Part shown: piece after piece, positions 57,518-64,000 of the stretch | How positions within the stretch are numbered: position 1 is the first letter of the stretch | How the letters are laid out: the number at the start of each line of letters is the position of its first letter | Assembly (NCBI GenBank): GCA_029027985.1 | Contig: CP119076.1 | Span: 4,586,422 to 4,650,421, forward strand | Reading direction: 5' to 3' | DNA length: 64,000 bases | From: Klebsiella aerogenes | Lineage (GTDB): Bacteria > Pseudomonadota > Gammaproteobacteria > Enterobacterales > Enterobacteriaceae | Program-made: the position numbers and the translations under genes | Notes under the pieces: generated by a model | The model's input: the letters and a program-made list of their open reading frames with translations, nothing else | Told to the model about the DNA's origin: nothing | Database searches by the model: none

Positions 57518-59149
57518 TCAATAATCATCCCGCTCGTCGTCTTCGTCCGGCTGCTCCATCACACTATAGGCGACGGCGCAGAATAACGAGTTCAGACGCT
57601 TCATATCGCCCAGCAGCGCCAGATGTAGGGTACTGGTTTCAATACTCTGTACGTTTTGCTGATGCAAACGGTCAACGTGCGCATGCGAGTAACGGCGGTT
57701 GAGGATCCGGAAACGATGCTTATTGCGCCGCAGACGGCGGGCGCTTGGCACGTCGCTGGAGAAAAAGACCGACATCGCCAGCTGCAGGTTGCTAAGCAAC
57801 AACGCATATAGCGCATCCAGCTCTTTTAGCCCTTCGACAGAAAATGCCCGCCGCGCCGCCAGCGATTTATCGGCGATCTCGCTGCCCATCCGTTCGACGA
57901 TATCGGATGCCTGCTCAAGGTTCAGCGACATTTCGATAATCTCCGCCCAACGGCGGGACTCCTCCTCCGCCAGCTCGTCTTTCGGCATTCGCGCCAGATA
58001 CAGTTTGATCGCGGTATAAAGCACGTTGATATCGTCCGCCATCCGCCGCAGCTCTTTCTCTTCACGCGGCTCGCCGTGCATCACCTTGCGCAGGCTTTCC
58101 AGCATCTGCTCCATGGCATCGCCGATGCGCAGGGTTTCACGAGCGGCATTAGCCAACGCCAGCGCAGGCGTATCCAGCGCCGAGGTATCCAGATGCTTCG
58201 GCTTCAGGTGATTATCCAGCTCCGGTTCGTCGCGGATCAGGCGCTTACACAGGTTTGCCATTGGCTCAGCAAATGGCACCATCGCCACGCAGCGGAGCAG
58301 GTTGTAGAAGACGTGGAAATAGATAACCAGTTCCGATTCTTCCAGCGGCAACTTGAGCATGAGATTCGCCAGTACATGCACGAACGGTAAAATAATCAGG
58401 CTGCCCACCAGCTTAAACAGCAGGCTACCAAGCGCAACCCGCCGCGCCGCCGCGTTGGCGCCGCTGTTGTTGAGCATCGCCAGTAACCCGGAGCCAAGGT
58501 TGGCGCCGATCACCAGACACAATGCCACCGGGAAGGAGATCACCCCAGTGCCGGTTAAGGTCGCAGTCAGCAACACCGCCGCCAGACTGGAGTAGCTGAC
58601 AATGGCGAACACCGCGCCAATCAGCGCATCGAGCATGATATCGCCGGTCAACGAGGCGAAAATCACCTGTACGCCATTGGCCTGGGTAATGGGGTGTACA
58701 GCCTGAACGATAAGCTCCAGCGCCAACAAGATAAGCCCAAGGCCGATACCCACGCGCCCAAGTTGGCCCGCACGCGTCTGTTTACGTCCGAGGAAAAAAA
58801 TCACGCCAATAAAAATCAGTAACGGTGACAGCCAGGAGAGGTCGAAGGTCAGCACCCTCGCCATCAGCGCGGTACCCACATCCGCGCCCAGCACCATCAC
58901 CAGCGCCGGCGCGAGCGCAACCAGGTCCTGGGCGACAAACGAGGTCACCAGCATGGTGGTGGCGTTGCTGCTCTGCACCAACGCGGTTACGCCAATCCCC
59001 GCGCAGAAGGCGAGTGGTTTTTTCTCCACGCTGCTGCTAAGAACGGTACGCAGGCGCGCGCCAAAGACGCGCATCACGCCGGTACGCACAATATGGGTGC
59101 CCCACACCAAGAGAGCCACGGCAGAAAGTAGGTGTAGCAGAGTTAACAC
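57518..59149 (-). CDS. yjbB: YjbB, Na/Pi-cotransporter family protein with PhoU domain
   Basis: 543-aa inner-membrane protein. The N-terminal half (about 1-300) has two NptA-type repeats (GVTALVQSSNATTMLVTSFV and VSYSSLAAVLLTATLTGTG) typical of type II sodium-phosphate cotransporters. The C-terminal half (about 330-520) is helical and PhoU-like. In E. coli its overproduction exports phosphate, so it may guard against high internal phosphate. Same length as in E. coli. Confidence 0.94.
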   Translation of the reverse strand: MLTLLHLLSAVALLVWGTHIVRTGVMRVFGARLRTVLSSSVEKKPLAFCAGIGVTALVQSSNATTMLVTSFVAQDLVALAPALVMVLGADVGTALMARVLTFDLSWLSPLLIFIGVIFFLGRKQTRAGQLGRVGIGLGLILLALELIVQAVHPITQANGVQVIFASLTGDIMLDALIGAVFAIVSYSSLAAVLLTATLTGTGVISFPVALCLVIGANLGSGLLAMLNNSGANAAARRVALGSLLFKLVGSLIILPFVHVLANLMLKLPLEESELVIYFHVFYNLLRCVAMVPFAEPMANLCKRLIRDEPELDNHLKPKHLDTSALDTPALALANAARETLRIGDAMEQMLESLRKVMHGEPREEKELRRMADDINVLYTAIKLYLARMPKDELAEEESRRWAEIIEMSLNLEQASDIVERMGSEIADKSLAARRAFSVEGLKELDALYALLLSNLQLAMSVFFSSDVPSARRLRRNKHRFRILNRRYSHAHVDRLHQQNVQSIETSTLHLALLGDMKRLNSLFCAVAYSVMEQPDEDDERDDY

Positions 59150-59231
59150 AGAATCAGCGTCTCCTTATCGTTATAGGTGTTCCTGAGGTTTGAACCTTTC
59201 CTCAGTATAAGGGGTTAACTTCAATAAAGAG

Positions 59232-59256
59232 ACAAGGCGCCCAAAGTGCGCCTTGT
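59232..59256 (-). terminator. metH terminator
   Basis: ACAAGGCGC (59232-59240) pairs with GCGCCTTGT (59248-59256), 7-nt loop; the minus-strand transcript continues CTCTTTATTG. Confidence 0.75.
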
Positions 59257-59299
59257 TTGTTGTAACGAAAGATAACCGCTAACGCTATTTTTTCACGGC

Positions 59300-62200
59300 T
59301 TAGTCAGCGTCATAGCCAAGGTTAGAGGCTAACCAACGTTCGATTTCCGCAGGCGTCATGCCCTTCCGTTGCGCGTAATCTTCGACCTGGTCGCGCTGGA
59401 TCTGCGCCACAGCGAAGTACTTGCTGTCCGGATGGCTGAAGTACCAGCCGGAAACCGACGCGCCCGGCCACATCGCATAGGACTCGGTGAGCTTCATGCC
59501 GGTGTGCTTTTCCACATCCAGCAGTTCCCAGATCGTCGCCTTCTCGGTATGTTCCGGGCAGGCCGGATAACCCGGCGCCGGACGGATCCCCTGATAATTT
59601 TCGCGGATCAACTCTTCGTTACTGAGGTTCTCATTGGCCGCATAACCCCAGTAGACCTTACGCACTTTTTCGTGCAGATACTCGGCGAAGGCTTCCGCCA
59701 GACGGTCGGCGATGGCTTTCACCATGATCTTGTTATAGTCGTCGTGCTGCGCCTCATAGGCCTCCGCCAGCGCATCTTCTTCCAGCCCGCCAGTCACCGC
59801 AAAGGCGCCGATGTAGTCCGCCTTGCCGCTCAGCTTCGGCGCGACAAAATCAGCGAGGCAGTAGTTAGCGAAGCCAACCTTTTCGGTTTGCTGGCGCAGG
59901 TGATGGCCGACCGTCAGCACATGGGTGCGGGTTTCATCACGATAAATTTCCACGTCGTCGCCAACACGGTTGGCCGGGAACAACCCGACCACGCCGCGCG
60001 GGTTCAGCGTTTGCTCGGCGCTGAGTTTATCCAGCAGATCGTTGGCATCTTTGAACAGGCGCTGGGCCTCTTCCCCTACCACTTCATCTTCCAGAATGCG
60101 CGGATATTTACCCGCCAGCGACCAGGTCATAAAGAACGGTGTCCAGTCGATGTAATTACGCAGCGTTTCGATACTGGCTTCAACGTCCTGCACGCCCAGG
60201 CGATGGGCGACCGGCGGGGTATAGCTTTCCCAATCGAATGCCAGATCGTTTTCCCGCGCCGCCTCGAGGCTAACCGGCGGCGTACGCGGTTTCTTACGCC
60301 CGTGCTGGATACGCACGGTTTCATACTCTTTACGCGTGCGGGCCACGAAATCATCGTGCTGAGTCGCTGAAAGCAACGATGAAACCACCCCGACGGTGCG
60401 CGAGGCGTTCTGTACATAAACGGTTGGCCCGCTGTAATTCTGCTCGATTTTCACCGCCGTGTGGGCTTTTGAAGTCGTCGCCCCGCCAATCAGCAACGGG
60501 ATAGTAAAGCCCTGACGCTCCATCTCTTTTGCCACGTTCACCATCTCGTCCAGCGATGGCGTGATCAACCCGGAAAGGCCAATCAGGTCGGCGTTCTCTT
60601 CACGCGCGGTCTTGAGGATTTTTTCCGCTGGCACCATGACACCAAGGTCGATAATTTCGTAGTTGTTGCACTGCAGCACCACGCCGACGATGTTCTTACC
60701 GATGTCATGGACATCGCCCTTCACGGTGGCGATCACCATCTTGCCGTTACTGGAGCCTTTTTCTTTGCTGGCTTCAATGAACGGCTCAAGGTAGGCCACC
60801 GCCTGTTTCATCACGCGGGCCGATTTCACCACCTGCGGCAGGAACATCTTGCCTTCGCCGAACAGGTCACCGACCACGTTCATGCCGTCCATCAGCGGCC
60901 CTTCAATGACCTCGATCGGACGGTCGGCCTGCTGACGCGCCTCTTCGGTATCCTGCTCGATAAATTCGGTAATGCCTTTCACCAACGAGTATTCGAGGCG
61001 TTTTTTCACTTCCCAACTGCGCCACTCCGCCTGTTGAGCGTTGGCGCTGTCGTCCGCTTTACTGCCGCGGTATTTTTCCGCCAGCTCAAGCATTCTTTCG
61101 GTGCTGTCATCGCGGCGGTTGAGGATCACATCTTCAACCGCATCGCGCAGCTCGCCCGGCAGGTCATCATAAATCGCCAACTGACCCGCGTTGACGATCC
61201 CCATGTCCATGCCATTGCGGATGGCGTAGTAGAGGAACACCGCGTGGATAGCTTCACGTACCGGGTCATTACCGCGGAAGGAGAACGAGACGTTAGAGAC
61301 ACCGCCGGAAATCAGCGCATGCGGCAGTTCGCGTTTTATGTCTTCGCAGGCGCCAATAAAGTCCTGAGCATAGTTATTGTGCTCTTCAATGCCGGTCGCG
61401 ACGGCAAAGATGTTCGGGTCGAAGATAATGTCTTCCGGCGGGAAGCCAACGTCTTCGGTAAGAATTTTGTAGGCGCGACGGCAAATTTCAATTTTGCGCT
61501 CGCGGGTATCGGCCTGGCCGACTTCATCAAAGGCCATCACCACCATCGCCGCGCCGTAGCGGCGTACCAGCTTAGCGTGATGGGTAAAGAGCTCGACCCC
61601 CTCTTTCATTGAGATGGAGTTAACGATGCCCTTGCCCTGGATGCACTTAAGCCCTTTTTCGATAACCTCCCACTTGGAGGAGTCGATCATAATCGGCACG
61701 CGGGCGATATCCGGCTCGCCAGCAATCAGGTTGAGGAAACGTACCATCGCCGCTTCGGCGTCGAGCATCCCCTCATCCATGTTGATATCGATAATCTGCG
61801 CGCCGCTTTCCACTTGCTGGCGCGCCACGTCCAGCGCTTCGCTGTACTTTTCTTCTTTGATCAAACGCTTAAATTTAGCGGAGCCGGTCACGTTGGTACG
61901 TTCGCCGACGTTCACAAACAGGCTATCGTCGCCGATGTTCAGCGGCTCAAGGCCCGACAGGCGACAGGCGACCGGCAACTCTGGCAGTTGACGCGGCGGC
62001 AAATCCGCGACCGCGCGGCTCATGGCGGCAATATGTTCCGGGGTCGTACCGCAACAACCGCCGACAATGTTGAGGAAACCCGCCTGCGCCCACTCGCGGA
62101 TTTGCGCCGCCATGGTGTCGGCATCCAGATCATATTCGCCGAAAGCGTTCGGCAGGCCGGCGTTCGGGTGCGCGGTGACATAGCATTCGGCGATACGCGA

Positions 62201-62983
62201 CAGCTCCTGCACGTACTGGCGCAGCTCATCCGGCCCCAGCGCGCAGTTCAGGCCGAAGGTCAGCGCATCAGCATGGCGCAGCGAGTTATAGAAGGCTTCA
62301 GTGGTCTGGCCGGATAATGTACGGCCGGACGCATCGGTGATGGTGCCGGAAATCATAATCGGCAGCTCGACGCCCAGTGCGTCAAATTCTTCTTTCACCG
62401 CGAAAATCGCCGCTTTGGCGTTAAGGGTATCGAACACCGTTTCAATCAGGATCAGGTCTGAACCACCTTCCACCAACGCTTTGGTTGATTCGCGATAGGC
62501 AGCCACCAGCTGATCGAAGGTGATATTGCGGAATGCCGGATCGTTGACGTCCGGTGAGATAGACGCGGTGCGGTTGGTCGGCCCGAGCACGCCCGCCACG
62601 TAGCGCGGTTTTTCCGGCGTACGCGCAGTCCACGCGTCGGCACTGGCGCGGGCCAGCTTCGCGGCGGCAAAGTTGATTTCCGCCGACAGGGATTCCATCT
62701 GGTAATCCGCCATCGCAATGGTCGTCGAGTTGAAGGTGTTGGTTTCGATGATGTCCGCGCCGGCGGCGAAATAGGCGTCGTGGATCTCGCGAATGACCTC
62801 GGGTTTGCTGAGCACCAGCAGGTCGTTATTGCCTTTCAGATCGCACGGCCAGTCAGCGAAGCGTTCGCCGCGGAAATCCTGCTCGCTCAGACGATAGCCC
62901 TGGATCATGGTGCCCATGCCCCCATCCAGAACCAGAATTCGTTCTCTTAACTGCTGATGTAATTGCTCTACTTTGTTACTCAC
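59300..62983 (-). CDS. metH: MetH, cobalamin-dependent methionine synthase
   Basis: 1227-aa modular enzyme transferring a methyl group from methyltetrahydrofolate to homocysteine through cobalamin. Homocysteine domain about 1-350 ([10 protein letters not shown], zinc cysteines at NCALG and [10 protein letters not shown]), folate domain about 355-650 ([14 protein letters not shown]), cobalamin domain about 650-896 with [11 protein letters not shown] carrying His759, and C-terminal S-adenosylmethionine reactivation domain ([15 protein letters not shown]). Same length as in E. coli. Divergent from iclR; a MetR-like site lies upstream. Confidence 0.99.
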   Translation of the reverse strand: MSNKVEQLHQQLRERILVLDGGMGTMIQGYRLSEQDFRGERFADWPCDLKGNNDLLVLSKPEVIREIHDAYFAAGADIIETNTFNSTTIAMADYQMESLSAEINFAAAKLARASADAWTARTPEKPRYVAGVLGPTNRTASISPDVNDPAFRNITFDQLVAAYRESTKALVEGGSDLILIETVFDTLNAKAAIFAVKEEFDALGVELPIMISGTITDASGRTLSGQTTEAFYNSLRHADALTFGLNCALGPDELRQYVQELSRIAECYVTAHPNAGLPNAFGEYDLDADTMAAQIREWAQAGFLNIVGGCCGTTPEHIAAMSRAVADLPPRQLPELPVACRLSGLEPLNIGDDSLFVNVGERTNVTGSAKFKRLIKEEKYSEALDVARQQVESGAQIIDINMDEGMLDAEAAMVRFLNLIAGEPDIARVPIMIDSSKWEVIEKGLKCIQGKGIVNSISMKEGVELFTHHAKLVRRYGAAMVVMAFDEVGQADTRERKIEICRRAYKILTEDVGFPPEDIIFDPNIFAVATGIEEHNNYAQDFIGACEDIKRELPHALISGGVSNVSFSFRGNDPVREAIHAVFLYYAIRNGMDMGIVNAGQLAIYDDLPGELRDAVEDVILNRRDDSTERMLELAEKYRGSKADDSANAQQAEWRSWEVKKRLEYSLVKGITEFIEQDTEEARQQADRPIEVIEGPLMDGMNVVGDLFGEGKMFLPQVVKSARVMKQAVAYLEPFIEASKEKGSSNGKMVIATVKGDVHDIGKNIVGVVLQCNNYEIIDLGVMVPAEKILKTAREENADLIGLSGLITPSLDEMVNVAKEMERQGFTIPLLIGGATTSKAHTAVKIEQNYSGPTVYVQNASRTVGVVSSLLSATQHDDFVARTRKEYETVRIQHGRKKPRTPPVSLEAARENDLAFDWESYTPPVAHRLGVQDVEASIETLRNYIDWTPFFMTWSLAGKYPRILEDEVVGEEAQRLFKDANDLLDKLSAEQTLNPRGVVGLFPANRVGDDVEIYRDETRTHVLTVGHHLRQQTEKVGFANYCLADFVAPKLSGKADYIGAFAVTGGLEEDALAEAYEAQHDDYNKIMVKAIADRLAEAFAEYLHEKVRKVYWGYAANENLSNEELIRENYQGIRPAPGYPACPEHTEKATIWELLDVEKHTGMKLTESYAMWPGASVSGWYFSHPDSKYFAVAQIQRDQVEDYAQRKGMTPAEIERWLASNLGYDAD

Positions 62984-63075
62984 ACAGACTCCCGACAGCG
63001 CTCAACTCAGGCCAAAAAGCCAACAAACCATACTGGCATAAACCGACCTGCTGGAAAAGGAAACCCGCTGCAACA

Positions 63076-63088
63076 TGAGACAAGTTCA
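63076..63088. promoter_or_regulatory. MetR-like site upstream of metH
   Basis: TGAGACAAGTTCA fits the MetR consensus TGAA-N5-TTCA with one mismatch and lies 93 bp before the metH start, in the metH-iclR divergent region. Confidence 0.6.
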
Positions 63089-63139
63089 ACTTCACTCCTC
63101 CGATCAGTCTGGTTGTGATTGCATTATCGCCAAATAAAA

Positions 63140-63154
63140 CGAAAATTATTTCCA
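63140..63154. promoter_or_regulatory. IclR-like operator in front of iclR
   Basis: CGAAAATTATTTCCA matches the IclR palindrome TGGAAAT-N-ATTTCCA at all but two fixed positions. It is 25 bp before the iclR start, as expected for auto-repression. Confidence 0.65.
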
Positions 63155-63178
63155 CGATACAGAAAAAAGGAGTTCATC

Positions 63179-64000
63179 ATGGCTACCCCGGTTCCCGCAA
63201 AACGCGGCAGAAAACCCGCTGCCGCCGCCCCCGCCGCGCAGGCCAGCGGGCAAGTTCAGTCGCTCACCCGCGGTCTGAAACTGCTTGAATGGATTTCTGA
63301 ATCTCATAGCAGCGTCGCGCTTACCGAACTGGCTCAGCAGGCAGGTCTGCCTAACTCCACCACCCATCGCCTGCTGACCACCATGCAGCAGCTCGGCTTT
63401 GTCCGCCAGGTCGGCGAGCTGGGGCACTGGGCGATCGGCGCGCACGCTTTTGTCGTCGGCAGCAGTTTCCTGCAAAGCCGCAACCTGCTGGCCATCGTCC
63501 ATCCTATCCTGCGCCAGCTAATGGAAGATTCCGGTGAAACGGTCAACCTTGCGGTGCTGGATAAAAGCGATCACCAGGCGATTATTATCGACCAGGTGCA
63601 ATGTACGCAGCTGATGCGCATGTCGGCGCCGATTGGCGGCAAGCTGCCAATGCACGCCTCGGGGGCGGGGAAAGCGTTCCTGTCGCAACTGAGCGAGGAG
63701 GAGGTCACCACGCTGCTGCATCGCAAAGGCCTGCATGCCTACACCCACGCGACCCTGGTCTCGCCGGTACATCTGAAAGAAGATTTAGCTCAGACGCGCA
63801 AGCGCGGCTATTCATTCGATGATGAAGAGCACGCGTTGGGGCTGCGCTGCATCGCCTCCTGCATTTACGATGAACACCACGAGCCGTTTGCCGCCATCTC
63901 CATTTCCGGGCCGATTTCACGTATGACCGACGATCGGGTTACCGAGCTTGGCGCGCTGGTGATTAAAGCCGCAAAGGAAGTGACATTAGCTTACGGCGGG
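63179..64000 (+). CDS. iclR: IclR, glyoxylate-shunt repressor (3' end missing)
   Basis: 274 codons are present and the frame runs off the window, probably two or three codons before the stop. IclR represses aceBAK (isocitrate lyase, malate synthase) until acetate or fatty acids are used; glyoxylate and pyruvate are its ligands in E. coli. Winged helix about 25-90 (SLTRGLKLLEWI, LTELAQQAGLPNSTTHRLLT), effector domain about 100-270 (MSAPIGGKLPMHASGAGKAFL, RKRGYSFDDEEHALGLRC). AAAAAAGGAG precedes the ATG. Divergent from metH. Confidence 0.97.
   Translation, partial: MATPVPAKRGRKPAAAAPAAQASGQVQSLTRGLKLLEWISESHSSVALTELAQQAGLPNSTTHRLLTTMQQLGFVRQVGELGHWAIGAHAFVVGSSFLQSRNLLAIVHPILRQLMEDSGETVNLAVLDKSDHQAIIIDQVQCTQLMRMSAPIGGKLPMHASGAGKAFLSQLSEEEVTTLLHRKGLHAYTHATLVSPVHLKEDLAQTRKRGYSFDDEEHALGLRCIASCIYDEHHEPFAAISISGPISRMTDDRVTELGALVIKAAKEVTLAYGG

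Overview
The window is a chromosomal segment of an enterobacterium. Almost every gene has a close match in the Escherichia coli region that runs from gltP to iclR, in the same relative order. It probably comes from the Klebsiella/Raoultella group or a near relative. Reasons, judged by eye and from memory of related genomes: fairly GC-rich coding sequence, REP elements, an ERIC element, a lrgA/cidA-type operon beside acs-actP, a PanS-type transporter beside lysC, and absence of nrfABCDEFG, yjcF, yjbJ and yjbEFGH from the places they hold in E. coli. No plasmid, phage, IS element, CRISPR array or tRNA gene was seen.

Layout. 1-6.6 kb: yjcO (5' part missing), gltP, and the acetate scavenging operon acs-yjcH-actP. 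6.6-8.7 kb: a cidA/cidB-like membrane pair with its divergent LysR regulator. 8.7-13 kb: antiporter yjcE, purine permease ghxP with three PurR-like boxes, a glutathione S-transferase and the sRNA SraL. 13.2-16.5 kb: soxR/soxS with a textbook sox box, the c-di-GMP phosphodiesterase pdeC, and yjcB. 16.6-19.8 kb: a small accessory patch (inositol-monophosphatase-like enzyme, AT-rich Cys/His-rich orphan, MltF-like chimeric lytic transglycosylase). 19.8-35.6 kb: DNA repair, replication and metabolism genes (ssb, uvrA, yjbR, yjbQ, aphA, tyrB, alr, dnaB, qorA, pspG, dusA, a cupin gene, zur, dinF, lexA). 35.6-40 kb: dgkA, plsB, ubiCA. 40-48 kb: the maltose regulon, malK-lamB-malM facing malE-malF-malG, with an ERIC element between malE and malF. 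48-64 kb: psiE, pgi, lysC behind a lysine riboswitch, an unrecognised periplasmic protein, panS, yjbD, rluF, a DUF2543 gene, pepE, yjbB, metH and iclR (3' end cut).

Links between genes. LexA controls its own operon (two boxes) and probably uvrA (one box). SoxR senses redox stress and switches on soxS. acs/actP take up and activate acetate, while iclR at the far end controls the glyoxylate shunt. CRP and MalT signals fill the malK-malE gap. 

The window is mainly conserved core chromosome and I found no clear new multi-gene system. The most unusual signals are non-coding: two extra hairpins in the lysC leader (one in riboswitch helix P5, one a long two-tier hairpin against the ribosome binding site), a perfect 9-bp palindrome beside a near-consensus CRP site upstream of yjcB, four direct repeats at an exact 11-bp period upstream of psiE, and the three evenly spaced PurR-like boxes at ghxP. 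The unfamiliar proteins are the Cys/His-rich orphan at 17.4 kb and the secreted orphan at 52.8 kb.
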